Shown piece after piece: positions 1-9,242 of a stretch of DNA of 45,322 bases. Source of the DNA: an uncultured Acidimicrobiales bacterium (lineage in GTDB: Bacteria > Actinomycetota > Acidimicrobiia > Acidimicrobiales > UBA10347); contig CALKPY010000140.1 of assembly GCA_937991435.1 (NCBI GenBank), positions 1-45,322 on the forward strand, read 5' to 3'. The notes beneath the pieces are model-generated. The model was not told the DNA's origin and did no database searches. It saw nothing but the letters and a program-made list of their open reading frames with translations. Every line of letters starts with the position of its first letter. Position 1 is the first letter of the stretch. A program made the position numbers and the translations under genes.

Positions 1-5
1 AATAT

Positions 6-23
6 ACCGCCGAAGCGGGCGGT
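6..23 (-). terminator. Possible hairpin terminator after trmD
   Basis: On the minus strand ACCGCC pairs with GGCGGT around a 6-nt loop, 27 bases past the trmD stop, followed by an A/T-rich run that the window edge cuts off. It could end the rpsP-trmD transcript, but the U-tract cannot be judged and rplS may follow outside the window. Confidence 0.3.
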
Positions 24-49
24 GACCACCCGATCGGCACAAATGGCCT

Positions 50-805
50 TCAGCCGAGATCAAATTCGGCGAGTAGCGCTCGATCTGCGTCGGTCAAGCC
101 CCCACGAAGTTCGATCAAATCTGGGCGGCGTTCCTGTGTCCGAGCCAACGCTTGGGCACGGCGCCATCGGTCGACACGCTCATGGTCGCCACTGCGCAAA
201 ACGTCTGGGGCCTCGAGTCCTCTGAAGTCCGCTGGTCGGGTGTAATGCGGATATTCGAGCAGGCCTGTCATGAATGACTCGTCTCCTGCCGATTCGTCGT
301 TCCCCATCACGCCAGGGACCAGGCGCGCTACAGCCTCGAGAATGGCCAGCGCAGCCACCTCGCCGCCGGAAAGCACATAGTCACCAATCGACACGGCTTC
401 GTCACAAAGATCAGATGCGATGCGCTCATCAACGCCTTCGTAGCGGCCGCAGAGCATCGAGAAGCCTCCTGTTTCGGCCAGCTCATTCGCGAACGTCTGA
501 TCGAACCGACGACCACTCGGGCTCATAAGCAGCAACGGACGCGGCGCATCGGTTGCTTCGACCGCGGCAAAGACAGGCTCGGGCATGAGCACCATGCCCG
601 CTCCCCCACCAAAGGGCGGAGCGTCGATCGTGCGATGCCGGTCTGTTGTCTCGCTGCGCAAATCAACAGCGTTCACTTCGAGCAGCCCGTGCTCTTGCGC
701 GCGACCGAGTAGGGACTCAGATGCGAAGTTCGATATGAGCTGCGGGAAAACCGTGAAAATGTCGATACGCGTCGCCGCCGCTGTGGGCCCGCGGGAAGCC
801 GTCAT
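50..805 (-). CDS. trmD: tRNA (guanine-N1)-methyltransferase TrmD
   Basis: Transfers a methyl group from SAM to N1 of G37 in tRNAs to prevent +1 frameshifting; it acts as a cytosolic dimer. The 251-residue product has the usual family length. Visible SPOUT/TrmD signatures are IDIFTVFP at the N-terminus, FGGGAGMVLMPEP (substrate loop), GRYEGVDER, and the knot motif YVLSGGEVAALAILEA. The C-terminus ends with the usual helical domain. Its ATG overlaps the rimM stop by 4 nt (ATGA), so it is probably translationally coupled as the last gene of rpsP-khpA-rimM-trmD. Confidence 0.97.
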   Translation of the reverse strand: MTASRGPTAAATRIDIFTVFPQLISNFASESLLGRAQEHGLLEVNAVDLRSETTDRHRTIDAPPFGGGAGMVLMPEPVFAAVEATDAPRPLLLMSPSGRRFDQTFANELAETGGFSMLCGRYEGVDERIASDLCDEAVSIGDYVLSGGEVAALAILEAVARLVPGVMGNDESAGDESFMTGLLEYPHYTRPADFRGLEAPDVLRSGDHERVDRWRRAQALARTQERRPDLIELRGGLTDADRALLAEFDLG

Positions 806-1302
806 CGATCGCTTCCGTCTTCGGCGACACTGTCGGGTTCCGCCAGTTCGAGAAGCCCATCAGGGAGCTCAACTATGAGTTCGCCGGCTGCGTTGCGCTC
901 GACGAGAAACACAAGAGGAATCAGCGCTCCCGATTCGATAACGAGCATGTCGCTGGCGGGATTCTCCTCGACCGCTTGCACCCGACCAACCCGTCGACCG
1001 TCAATGTCGATTACGTGCGCGTCGATGAGCTCGTGCACCCACAGAGTGTCAGGGTCATCGAGGGGTTCGGCAAACAAGATGGTTCCGCGAGCATCGTCCG
1101 CGAGTTCACGGCTCGAAATCTCTCGGAACTGCACGCACCAACGGTGTTGGTGTCTGCGCCCGGTTACGACCGTGTAGGTCTGGTCGCCAGCGCTGAAGGT
1201 TGCCCCAGCAGCGACCCGTTCTTCGCGGTCCGCGTGCAACGTGACGAGAACCTCGCCGCGCACGCCATGAGCCTTGTCGATGCGTCCCACTTCGAGAAGC
1301 AT
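802..1302 (-). CDS. rimM: Ribosome maturation factor RimM
   Basis: Assists maturation of the 30S head and binds ribosomal protein S19. The 166-residue protein shows the RimM N-terminal barrel motif GRIDKAHGVRGEVLV at residues 6-20 and the PRC-barrel half, with VIDIDGRRVGRVQAV and the typical LIPLV...ELPDGLLEL end. It sits 17 nt after the KH-domain gene and overlaps trmD by 4 nt, the standard operon position. Nothing in it is unusual. Confidence 0.95.
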   Translation of the reverse strand: MLLEVGRIDKAHGVRGEVLVTLHADREERVAAGATFSAGDQTYTVVTGRRHQHRWCVQFREISSRELADDARGTILFAEPLDDPDTLWVHELIDAHVIDIDGRRVGRVQAVEENPASDMLVIESGALIPLVFLVERNAAGELIVELPDGLLELAEPDSVAEDGSDR

Positions 1303-1319
1303 CGGATCGTCAGCGTTGG

Positions 1320-1574
1320 TCAGTCGACGAATTCGACGTCGACTGATGCACCGTCTTTGGCAGCAGCCGCACGCACCAGGGCACGAATGGCGTGAGCGGT
1401 GCGTCCGCGTTTGCCAATCACCCGGCCCATGTCGCCATTGCCAACGCGCACATCGAAGCGGATCGTGTCGTCGTCTTCAGAGGCGTCGATTGACACCTCG
1501 TCAGGCCGCTCAACGATCGAAGAAACGACGTGATGAAGCAGACCCGCAGCTACAGGAGCCAGTTCGTCGCTCAC
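1320..1574 (-). CDS. khpA: KH-domain RNA-binding protein KhpA
   Basis: A small 84-residue protein built almost wholly from one KH domain. The RNA-binding GxxG loop is seen in [17 protein letters not shown]. The family partners with KhpB/Jag in other bacteria and affects cell division and elongation through RNA binding. The ATG overlaps the rpsP stop by 4 nt, and rimM follows 17 nt later, the conserved rpsP-khpA-rimM-trmD order. Its regulatory targets cannot be told from the sequence. Confidence 0.93.
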   Translation of the reverse strand: MSDELAPVAAGLLHHVVSSIVERPDEVSIDASEDDDTIRFDVRVGNGDMGRVIGKRGRTAHAIRALVRAAAAKDGASVDVEFVD

Positions 1575-1942
1575 TCTTCCTCACTCGTGTCAGCGGATGC
1601 TTCTACAGCATCTTCGCTGTCGGCCACGACCTCAGCAACAGGCGCTGCGGCAGCGGCAGGGACAACGTATGGAGCCGGAGCGGCCTCACCGGTGAACTCT
1701 GACCAGGCACCGGTGATCGTGAGCAATTTCTGCACACGTTCGGTCGGTTGCGCTCCGTTGCGCAACCACCCGAGAGCCTTGTCATTGTCGATGTCGATCA
1801 CCGAAGGTTCGCTACGCGGGTTATAGAACCCAAGAACCTCGATAAATCGGCCATCCCGGGGGGATCGCGAGTCGGCAGCAACGACGCGGTACGTCGGTTG
1901 CTTCTTTTTGCCCATGCGCATCAGGCGGAGCTTTACAGCCAC
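1571..1942 (-). CDS. rpsP: 30S ribosomal protein S16
   Basis: Small-subunit protein S16, which stabilises the 5' domain of 16S rRNA. The conserved start [18 protein letters not shown] and the [12 protein letters not shown] motif are clear. The core is about 80 residues; the remaining roughly 40 form an Ala/Val/Glu-rich acidic tail, as is common in Actinobacteria. A 129-nt gap separates it from ffh, so it may have its own promoter there, although no convincing -35/-10 pair was recognised. Confidence 0.97.
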   Translation of the reverse strand: MAVKLRLMRMGKKKQPTYRVVAADSRSPRDGRFIEVLGFYNPRSEPSVIDIDNDKALGWLRNGAQPTERVQKLLTITGAWSEFTGEAAPAPYVVPAAAAAPVAEVVADSEDAVEASADTSEEE

Positions 1943-2071
1943 GTTCTCATACCTCTCGACGGTTCGGCGTGTCTCGGTGGGCCGTCGGTCCCAGCGACCT
2001 CGTATTGTGCCGCGAAATTACGCGACTGCACCCGTTCGCGCCGAATTTGAATTGTGCGACGCGTTGGAGCG

Positions 2072-3559
2072 TCATTGAAAGTCCTTCATAAGCTCGGCTA
2101 CTTGTTCGTTTTGTTCGAATTCTTTGAGGCCCGGAAGCGACAGCAACTGCTTGCCGGAACCCTTTTTGGCGGTGGTGCGACCGCCGACGCGTGAGCCCTT
2201 CCCTTTACCGCCCTGACCTTTTTTGGCGCGGCCTTTTTTGGAACTGCCCTTTTTGGCACGCTTCACCGACTTGGTTCCCATACCGCCCATGCGTTTCATG
2301 AGCTTCTGCATCTGCTTGAACTGGGTGACCAGCTGCGCAACCTCATTTGGCTTGGTGCCGCTTCCGTCAGCGATCCGAGATCGGCGTGAACCCTCGATCA
2401 GCTCCGGCTTGAGACGCTCTTCAAGGGTCATCGACCTGATAATCGCTTCGACACGAGCGATCTGACGATCGTCAATTTCCTGATTCTTGATCTCTTTGGG
2501 AATGCCCGGCATCATGCCAAGCAAGTTGTTCAGCGGCCCCATCTTCTTGAGCTGCTGCATTTGGTGCAGGAAATCTTCGAGGGTGAACTCACCCTCAAGG
2601 ATGCGCGCCGCTGCGACCTCGGCTTCGTCATCGTCATAGGCCTGCTCAGCCTTTTCGATGAGGGTGAGCATGTCGCCCATACCGAGAATGCGCCCCGCAA
2701 GACGATCGGGATGGAACTGCTCGAAGTCTTCGAGTTTCTCGCCGGTCGAGGCAAACGCGATCGGGCGCCCAACAACTTCTTTGACCGACAGCGCAGCGCC
2801 ACCTCGAGCGTCACCGTCAAGCTTGGTGAGGATTACACCGTCTAGCTCAAGGGTGCGGTGAAAGGCCTCGGCGGTATTTACCGCGTCTTGACCGGTCATT
2901 GCGTCGATGACGAGGAACGTGTAGTCCGGGCTCACAGTGGCGCTGATCTCGCCGACTTCTGCCATCAGTTCTTCGTCAATCGACAAACGGCCCGCGGTAT
3001 CGACGATCAGCACGTCGCGACCGGTGTCTTTCGCCTGTTGCAGCGCCTTGGCGGCAACGTCGACGGGGTCACTCGGCTCGCTGAACACGGGTACGTCAAT
3101 CTGTGCGCCCAGCGTGCGTAGCTGTTCCACAGCAGCAGGACGTTGCAAGTCAGCGCCCACGAGTAGCGGATTGCGACCTTGGCTCTTGAACCAGAGCGCG
3201 AGCTTGCCGGAGTTCGTGGTCTTACCTGCGCCTTGCAGACCAGCCATGAGAATGACCGTCGGCGGTTTCGATGCATAGGTGATTTGCATCGTCTCGCCAC
3301 CGAGTGTCGAGATCAGTTCTTCGTGAACAATCTTGATGATCTGTTGCGCGGGATTCAGCGCATCGTGAACTTCGGAGCCAACGGCGCGCACGCGCACGCG
3401 GTCTCGGAAGCCTTTGACCACCTCAAAGTTGACGTCGGCTTCGAGTAGCGCGAGACGAATCTCGCGCAACGCCTCGTCAACGTCGGACTCTTTTAGTTTG
3501 CCTTTGCCGCGAAGGCCTTTGAATATGCCTTCGAACCGGTCGCTCAGCGAATCAAACAT
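2072..3559 (-). CDS. ffh: Signal recognition particle GTPase Ffh
   Basis: Binds signal sequences of nascent membrane proteins and, with SRP RNA, delivers ribosomes to FtsY. Domain order in 495 residues: N helical bundle (1-90), G domain with P-loop GLQGAGKTT, DTAGR and TKLDG motifs, then the methionine-rich M domain (MPGIPKEIKNQE, and MTLEERLKPELIEGSRRSRIADGSG). The P-loop has Ala where GSGKT is commoner. The C-terminus carries an unusual Lys/Gly-rich stretch of about 50 residues before a final conserved-looking helix ending MKDFQ. ftsY lies one small gene upstream. Confidence 0.97.
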   Translation of the reverse strand: MFDSLSDRFEGIFKGLRGKGKLKESDVDEALREIRLALLEADVNFEVVKGFRDRVRVRAVGSEVHDALNPAQQIIKIVHEELISTLGGETMQITYASKPPTVILMAGLQGAGKTTNSGKLALWFKSQGRNPLLVGADLQRPAAVEQLRTLGAQIDVPVFSEPSDPVDVAAKALQQAKDTGRDVLIVDTAGRLSIDEELMAEVGEISATVSPDYTFLVIDAMTGQDAVNTAEAFHRTLELDGVILTKLDGDARGGAALSVKEVVGRPIAFASTGEKLEDFEQFHPDRLAGRILGMGDMLTLIEKAEQAYDDDEAEVAAARILEGEFTLEDFLHQMQQLKKMGPLNNLLGMMPGIPKEIKNQEIDDRQIARVEAIIRSMTLEERLKPELIEGSRRSRIADGSGTKPNEVAQLVTQFKQMQKLMKRMGGMGTKSVKRAKKGSSKKGRAKKGQGGKGKGSRVGGRTTAKKGSGKQLLSLPGLKEFEQNEQVAELMKDFQ

Positions 3560-3615
3560 CGTGCCCGCAGGGTATCGAGCCTATGCGGTTCGTCGCCCTC
3601 GCGGGCTGTCTGATT

Positions 3616-3870
3616 TCAGCTGCGACGCCAAGGCTTGATGATCGCGCCGACGAGACGCAGCGGAAGACGGAAGATCTCAACAATTGCATTGGCGAATCCG
3701 CCAGCGAGGCGAGACGCTGCAACGACCGGCAGCTTTATCAACGCACCGACGAGCTTGAATGGAGCGCCGAAGATTCGGCTGGCAACGCCGCGTTTGTTCT
3801 TTTTGTCCAACACGGGAGCTGATCCAAGAAGTTGTTCGAGCGTGTATCCGCCGATGCGATGTTCTGTCAT
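3616..3870 (-). CDS. Unknown 84-residue protein between ftsY and ffh
   Basis: I do not recognise a family. The product is basic and has repeated amphipathic or hydrophobic segments, each starting with a phenylalanine, leucine or isoleucine and Pro or Lys (FGAPFKLVGALIKLP, FRLPLRLVGAIIKPW), which suggests peripheral membrane binding. An AGGGA sequence lies about 9 nt before the ATG, supporting a real gene. It is collinear with ftsY upstream (51 nt) and ffh downstream (56 nt), so co-transcription with the SRP targeting genes is likely. A link to SRP function is inference only. Confidence 0.65.
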   Translation of the reverse strand: MTEHRIGGYTLEQLLGSAPVLDKKNKRGVASRIFGAPFKLVGALIKLPVVAASRLAGGFANAIVEIFRLPLRLVGAIIKPWRRS

Positions 3871-3921
3871 AGGTGAGATCCCTTTGGTTGTTTGACTGGC
3901 TGTTGGAGCTCGCGCTTGCGG

Positions 3922-5097
3922 TTACGCGAATAGAGCGTCGACGAATTCCGTCGAGTCGAACTCGACGAGATCTTCAATTCCTTCGCCCAGGCCGACGAGT
4001 TTTACCGGAATTCCCAACTCGGATTGGATAGCAAGCACGATGCCACCTTTAGCTGAGCCATCGAGCTTCGTGAGCACAATGCCGGTCACATCGACAGATT
4101 CGGTGAACTGTTTGGCCTGAGCTAGGCCATTTTGCCCCGTTGTGGCGTCGATGACAAGCAACACTTCAGTCACTTGGCCTGAAGCCTTTTCGGCTACACG
4201 ACGCACCTTTGCAAGCTCCTCCATCAAGTTGCTTTTGTTGTGCAGCCGACCGGCGGTGTCCGCGAGCACGAGGTCAGCTCCCGAGGCGGCCGCATGCTCC
4301 ACCGCGTCGAAGATTACCGATCCAGGGTCGGCGCCTTCTGCACCTCGAATAAAGCCGGTACCGGCTCGTTCGGCCCAGGTCTCAAGTTGTTCTGCAGCTG
4401 CGGCGCGGAACGTGTCACCCGCCGCGAGGACCACTTTTGAACCAGCAACCGTCTCGCGGTTGGCGAGCTTGCCGATCGTTGTAGTCTTACCTACACCGTT
4501 GACTCCGACGAACAACCAGACAGCTGGATCGCCTGCTTGGGTCAACGAAATGTCGGTACCTTCGAGCTGCGTTTCCATCTCTTGCCGCAGCAGCATCAGT
4601 GCACCGTCGAAGTCGGTTACCTTTTCGTCGCGTGTTCGAGCTCTGACTCGTTCCAACATCGCCATGGTGGTCGGAACACCAACATCGGCGCGAATGAGCG
4701 CTTCTTCGAGTTCCTCCCACGCTTCTTCGTCAACTTTTCGCCCTCGCAGACCGCCGAGTGCAGACGAAAAGCCGGTTCGGGCCTTGCCGAGCCGCTCCCG
4801 AAAAGTGGGTTTGATGGGCGGCTCATCGACGGGTTCGTCGACGATTGATGCATCGCCAGGCTGCGCATCGCCAACCGGGCCGTCGTCGCTGGTATCTGCT
4901 TTCGGGCTGCCGTCAACATCGCTTGGGCTGGTCGAGTCGAGTTGCTTTTCGAGCGGCGGGGCATCGGCAGGTGGGGCAGTCTTGGCCGCCGGCGCAAGTT
5001 CGCGGGTGCGACGCCCGCGCAACGCAAAGGCGGCACCGGCTGCAAGCAGCAGCCCGATGACAACGAGGATGATCAGCAAAACGAGATTCACGACCAA
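3922..5097 (-). CDS. ftsY: SRP receptor GTPase FtsY
   Basis: Membrane receptor that docks SRP-ribosome complexes and hands them to SecYEG. The 391-residue protein starts with a hydrophobic segment (residues 3-26, LVLLIILVVIGLLLAAGAAF), as in actinobacterial FtsY, then an acidic, Pro-rich linker to about residue 100. The NG domain follows, with P-loop GVNGVGKTTTIGKLA, ADTAGR, TKLDGSAKGG and a final GEGIEDLVEFD. It lies 51 nt upstream of the 84-residue unknown gene. All GTPase motifs are intact. Confidence 0.97.
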   Translation of the reverse strand: MVVNLVLLIILVVIGLLLAAGAAFALRGRRTRELAPAAKTAPPADAPPLEKQLDSTSPSDVDGSPKADTSDDGPVGDAQPGDASIVDEPVDEPPIKPTFRERLGKARTGFSSALGGLRGRKVDEEAWEELEEALIRADVGVPTTMAMLERVRARTRDEKVTDFDGALMLLRQEMETQLEGTDISLTQAGDPAVWLFVGVNGVGKTTTIGKLANRETVAGSKVVLAAGDTFRAAAAEQLETWAERAGTGFIRGAEGADPGSVIFDAVEHAAASGADLVLADTAGRLHNKSNLMEELAKVRRVAEKASGQVTEVLLVIDATTGQNGLAQAKQFTESVDVTGIVLTKLDGSAKGGIVLAIQSELGIPVKLVGLGEGIEDLVEFDSTEFVDALFA

Positions 5098-5172
5098 AGC
5101 CTAGAGATGGTCGGGCCCTGCTACCGCAACGCGCCGAGATTTACGGCTATCGAGCGTGTTGAAGTATGCGTT

Positions 5173-6708
5173 TTACGGACTGGGATTGAGCTGGTCCAAG
5201 GTCACGGTGGTGCGTATCGACGCCCCATCGCGCAGCAGTTCGACTTCAACCGGAGCATCGGGTTGCTGCAAGCGAACTTCGGCCATCAAGTCGAGCATGT
5301 CACCGATCGGCTTGCCGTTGAACTGCGTGATGAGGTCACCCTCAGCGATTCCGCCTTCCGCAGCGGCCGACCCTTCGGTGACGTCAACGACTCGCACGCC
5401 CGGCGCCCCAAGTTGCGCCGATGCTCCTTGTACCCCGAGCAGACCTTGCGTCAACGATTCTCCACTCAGAATTCGATCAGCAATGAGCTTCATGGTGTCG
5501 CTCGGAATAGCGAACCCAACACCGATACTGCCGCCCGATCCATCGGTTCGAATTGCCGTATTCATGCCAACAACCCGACCTTGCCGGTCGACGAGCGCGC
5601 CCCCTGAATTGCCCGGATTGATCGGGGCATCGGTTTGGATCATGGCCACGACAGACTCGACTCCGGTAGGGCTCGCATTTTGGATCACTCGACCCACGGC
5701 GCTGATGACTCCGGAGGTCACGGTTTGATCAAGCCCAAACGGGCTGCCGATCGCCACCGCCAGTTGGCCGACCTCAACAGTCGAGGTAGGAGCCAGCGTT
5801 GCGACCCCAAAGTCTTCGTCGCTTGAAATTCTCACGACAGCGACGTCAGTGCTTGGATCGGATCCCTCGACGGTTCCGGGAACGATGACACCAGACGCAA
5901 GCTGAACTTGTAAAGATTGGGCCTCGCCGACTACGTGGGCATTTGTGAGGATCAGACCTTGAGCGTCGTAGATGATTCCAGAACCCTGGCCAAACTCGGT
6001 ACGTATAAGCACGACAGCGGAAGCAACTGCTCGCGCTGCCGCCGCGACGGGTTCCACAGCATCGGCGGGCACTAGCGGCGCCAGATTATCGATCGACGGC
6101 ACCGCTGTGGCCTGCGCTGTCGGGGCCTCGACCGTAGCCGTGGGAGCGCTGCGAGCAGGCGTGGGTGACGGCACTGCGCTTGCGATGGGTTCGACCGGCG
6201 CCTGCGTGGCTTCCTCGGATCCGAACGAGCGACCAACGATGAATGCTGCGGCGACGACTGCGAACAGCGTGATCGCCGCTAACGCTGCGAGTAATGGGCT
6301 CAAACGTCGCCTTGATCCGACAGGCTCGACCGAAGGGGTCGGCGGCACTGCAGGCTGCTGGCCGGACGGCACTTGACCGGGCAGAGCCGGCGGGCTCGCC
6401 GGCCATTGCGGGCCGCTTGCTGCCATTACTGATGGCGGCGCCGGCACGCTCGATGAAGGCACCCGCGGCACCGGCGTAGTAGCGACGGCCGGTTGCGGAA
6501 CCGAAGCGGCAGCTGGTGCGGCGGGCGGAGCAGGAGGTGCGACGCCGAGTCGATCGTGAAGGGCTGGTGCCACATGATCGGGCATACGCGGCACGGCTGG
6601 CCGGTTCTGATCTTGCCAGATTGGCGGTCGCGTCAGATCGGGTTGCGGCGTTTCGCCAGCTGAACTGCGTTCGAAGTCCTGAGAATCAGAGGTTGGATCC
6701 ACACGCAC
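5173..6708 (-). CDS. HtrA/DegP-like membrane-anchored serine protease
   Basis: Extracytoplasmic quality-control protease of the trypsin-like S1C family. Order in 511 residues: a long Pro/Ala-rich cytoplasmic N-terminus (1-135), one membrane segment (137-157), a Pro/Thr-rich linker, the protease domain with triad His258 (TNAHVV), Asp288 (STDVAVV) and Ser368 (NPGNSGGAL), then one C-terminal PDZ domain (about 420-505). The order matches mycobacterial PepD/HtrA proteins. The sensor kinase gene lies just downstream on the same strand, and htrA-type genes are often controlled by such envelope-stress systems. The exact substrate is unknown. Confidence 0.93.
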   Translation of the reverse strand: MRVDPTSDSQDFERSSAGETPQPDLTRPPIWQDQNRPAVPRMPDHVAPALHDRLGVAPPAPPAAPAAASVPQPAVATTPVPRVPSSSVPAPPSVMAASGPQWPASPPALPGQVPSGQQPAVPPTPSVEPVGSRRRLSPLLAALAAITLFAVVAAAFIVGRSFGSEEATQAPVEPIASAVPSPTPARSAPTATVEAPTAQATAVPSIDNLAPLVPADAVEPVAAAARAVASAVVLIRTEFGQGSGIIYDAQGLILTNAHVVGEAQSLQVQLASGVIVPGTVEGSDPSTDVAVVRISSDEDFGVATLAPTSTVEVGQLAVAIGSPFGLDQTVTSGVISAVGRVIQNASPTGVESVVAMIQTDAPINPGNSGGALVDRQGRVVGMNTAIRTDGSGGSIGVGFAIPSDTMKLIADRILSGESLTQGLLGVQGASAQLGAPGVRVVDVTEGSAAAEGGIAEGDLITQFNGKPIGDMLDLMAEVRLQQPDAPVEVELLRDGASIRTTVTLDQLNPSP

Positions 6709-6797
6709 ACCGTAGATGAGTCGGGCGAAAGCAGCCTTAAGGCGAAAGCAAGGTCTGGATAAGAATGCAGCCCGCTCGGGGTAGCGAACGCACCGGC

Positions 6798-8393
6798 CTA
6801 ACGAATCGACGGATGTGACACGTCAGATTCGGTGTCGAAGTGATCGGTGTCTTCGACGCCTTCGAGGCCATCTCGATCCATAACTTCGCCATCTGGCGCA
6901 ACCGCATCGTCTTCGTCGATCTCGTCTTGCCGCGCAGCGATCCTTTCATCGGCATGCACATCAAGATGTTGGTCGCTTCGATTTCGTGTGATGCCTAAAA
7001 GCGCCTTGCGTCGCGGACGCCGGCGGGGCTCGGCAGATGCTCGATCTTCGTCACGTTGCGGAAGCCAGATAGCAATCGTGGTGCCTACTGGCGTGTCAAG
7101 GATCGATACCTCGCCGCGGTGCGACTGGACTATCTCGCGAACGATGGCGAGTCCTAGCCCGCTCCCCTGACCGCCTGCGAGGTGTGGCCGGTCGGCCTCA
7201 CCGTCTCCGAGCCGCACGTATCGGTTGAAGACTCGGTCTCGCTCGTCGACGGGGATGCCCGGACCGAGGTCACTCACGGTGATCCAGATCCACCCCGAAT
7301 CAGCGCCTGCCGTCACGGTAATCGTGGTGGTCTCGGGCGCAAAGCGCACAGCATTCGCGAGCAGGTTCGCGACCGCCTGTTCGATTGACCGCGCGTGAGC
7401 CATCACAGATAACCCGGGTTGCACGTCGGTGTTGATCGACAGGTTCGCAGAATCTGCCGGCGACTCGAACTCGTCAACGATGTTCGTCACAAGAGCCGAC
7501 AGGTCGACTGGGGTCTCGGTACGCGTCGCCGCTTCGTGTCGCGCATACGCCAAAAGATCGTCAACGAGCTTCGACATGCGTTCTGAAGACCGGTGCACGA
7601 TCTCACTTGTTTTTTGGTACTGATCGAGATCGGCCTGTGGGTCGGACAACGTCACGTCAAGGTTCGTACGCATCACCGCCAGAGGGTTCCGTAGTTCATG
7701 TGAGGTGTCGTGGATCAGGCGTTGTTGGTTGTTGAACGCCTGCTGCAAGCGGTCGAGCATCGAATCGAACGTGTCGGCCAGCTGTTTGAGGTCATCGTTG
7801 GGCCCCAAGAGCCCGATTCGACGGCTCAGATCGGTGGCCTGAATATCTTTAGCCACTCGCGTGATTCGCCCAATCGGCATCAGCACCCGACCAGCGGTGT
7901 ACCAGCCGACACCGAAACTCATGATGAACAACGCCGCGAGTCCGACAAAGGAATACTGGCGCAGGGTCGCAAGTGTCTGCTGATCGACCAGAATTTCGAA
8001 CTCGATTCGGTCTTCGTATCGATCTTGTTCAAGGTCAAAAGCAATGGTGTCTTGACGGGCGAGTTCGGCAGTCACTTGTTCGTTGAGGCTTCGAGAGAGC
8101 CCCCAATAGATGCCGCCGACAACTATTGAGGCCACGCCAAACAACATCACTGAGTAGAGCAGCGTCAACCGAAACCGGACCGATTGCATGACCGGCGGCA
8201 GAAGCGATGGCGTCGCCTTCGGTCGTTCCGGAATCTCAAGCGTGGCCACGCCTGACCGCGCTGATGGTGTTCCCGGCAGTTGGTTGGCGTCACTATCGAC
8301 AAATGCAGTCCCATTCACAGGTGCATCCGCGTCTACAGATGCGTCATCGCCGGCAGCGTCGTCTTCCGGTCCGTCGCCTTCTGGATCACGCAT
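6798..8393 (-). CDS. Two-component sensor histidine kinase
   Basis: Senses an unknown envelope signal and phosphorylates the response regulator encoded just upstream. In 531 residues: a hydrophilic N-terminal tail, TM1 (about 74-98), a short extracytoplasmic loop of about 50 residues, TM2 (148-168), a HAMP domain (169-222), HisKA with phospho-acceptor His232 (DTSHELRNPLA), and HATPase_c with N-box (NLLANAVRFAP), DLGPGIP and GSGLGLAIV. An acidic, charged C-terminal tail of about 90 residues follows the ATPase domain and is unusual. The start overlaps the regulator gene by 8 nt. Confidence 0.93.
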   Translation of the reverse strand: MRDPEGDGPEDDAAGDDASVDADAPVNGTAFVDSDANQLPGTPSARSGVATLEIPERPKATPSLLPPVMQSVRFRLTLLYSVMLFGVASIVVGGIYWGLSRSLNEQVTAELARQDTIAFDLEQDRYEDRIEFEILVDQQTLATLRQYSFVGLAALFIMSFGVGWYTAGRVLMPIGRITRVAKDIQATDLSRRIGLLGPNDDLKQLADTFDSMLDRLQQAFNNQQRLIHDTSHELRNPLAVMRTNLDVTLSDPQADLDQYQKTSEIVHRSSERMSKLVDDLLAYARHEAATRTETPVDLSALVTNIVDEFESPADSANLSINTDVQPGLSVMAHARSIEQAVANLLANAVRFAPETTTITVTAGADSGWIWITVSDLGPGIPVDERDRVFNRYVRLGDGEADRPHLAGGQGSGLGLAIVREIVQSHRGEVSILDTPVGTTIAIWLPQRDEDRASAEPRRRPRRKALLGITRNRSDQHLDVHADERIAARQDEIDEDDAVAPDGEVMDRDGLEGVEDTDHFDTESDVSHPSIR

Positions 8394-9078
8394 CGGCGGG
8401 CATCTCGATCAGCCGGTAGCCGGCACCGATAACTGTCTCGATAGGTGCCTCGGTACCCACGAGCGTCAGCTTGCGGCGAAGGGTTCCCACAGTCACTCGG
8501 ACTGTGTTGGTGAATGGATCCGCGTTTTCATCCCAAACGTGGTCGAGTAGCTCCTCTTGAGAGATGACAACTCCGGGTCGGGCCATGAAGTAGCGCAACA
8601 ACGCGAATTCCTTCGACGTCAAGCTAATAGTCTGGCCAGAGCGAGATACGGATCGAGCTGCGGTGTCGAGCTCGATGTCGCCCACGACCATCAAGGAGCC
8701 ACTGGTGGCCGCATCTCGACGAAGCAGCGTGCGAACTCGCGCTGTCAACTCGACAAAGGCGAACGGTTTGACCAGGTAGTCATCGGCGCCATCATCGAGT
8801 CCAGCGACTCGTTCATGAACTTCGTCGCGAGCGGTGAGCATCAAGATTCGGGGTGGCTCATCGTGCATCGGGTCGGCTCGGATCGCCCGACAGACTTCTC
8901 GGCCATCCATGATCGGCATCGTGATATCGAGACAGATCAAGTCGTAGGCCGTTAGCCGAGCTTTTTCCAGCGCATCTTCGCCGTCATGGGCCAGATCGAC
9001 CGCGTAGCCCTCACGTCGCAGTCCGCGGGCGACCGCCTCGGCCAGATCAACCTCGTCATCGACAACCAGAATGCGCAC
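8386..9078 (-). CDS. OmpR/PhoB-family response regulator
   Basis: DNA-binding response regulator paired with the overlapping kinase gene. Receiver domain: VRILVVDDEVD with acidic pocket Asp7/Asp8, phospho-acceptor Asp51 (LICLDITMP) and LVKPF. A winged-helix output domain follows (SLTSKEFALLRYF...NTVRVTVGTLRRKL...VIGAGYRL). I place the start at the GTG giving VRILVV at position 9078; an upstream ATG at 9123 would add 15 residues with no family resemblance. It faces the MoxR operon across a divergent intergenic region, which is a plausible operator site, but no direct repeats were recognised there. Confidence 0.92.
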   Translation of the reverse strand: MRILVVDDEVDLAEAVARGLRREGYAVDLAHDGEDALEKARLTAYDLICLDITMPIMDGREVCRAIRADPMHDEPPRILMLTARDEVHERVAGLDDGADDYLVKPFAFVELTARVRTLLRRDAATSGSLMVVGDIELDTAARSVSRSGQTISLTSKEFALLRYFMARPGVVISQEELLDHVWDENADPFTNTVRVTVGTLRRKLTLVGTEAPIETVIGAGYRLIEMPADA

Positions 9079-9242
9079 CGGGTCACGGTACCAACCCGTC
9101 GATGCTCGGTTCGTGCAGCCCATAGGTAGCGATTCATCTCATGTGACTCTGACGGAGGTGAAGCCAATCGAATGTGGCGCTCCTCTACGCTGAGCACAGC
9201 TCGCGATCGACCGGTTGAGAGCCGCCCCAACAAGAGGAACCC

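Noticed and set aside
4142-5104. Plus-strand Ser/Ala-rich open frame over ftsY
   Set aside because: Shadow of ftsY; composition is an artefact of GC-rich codon use on the other strand.
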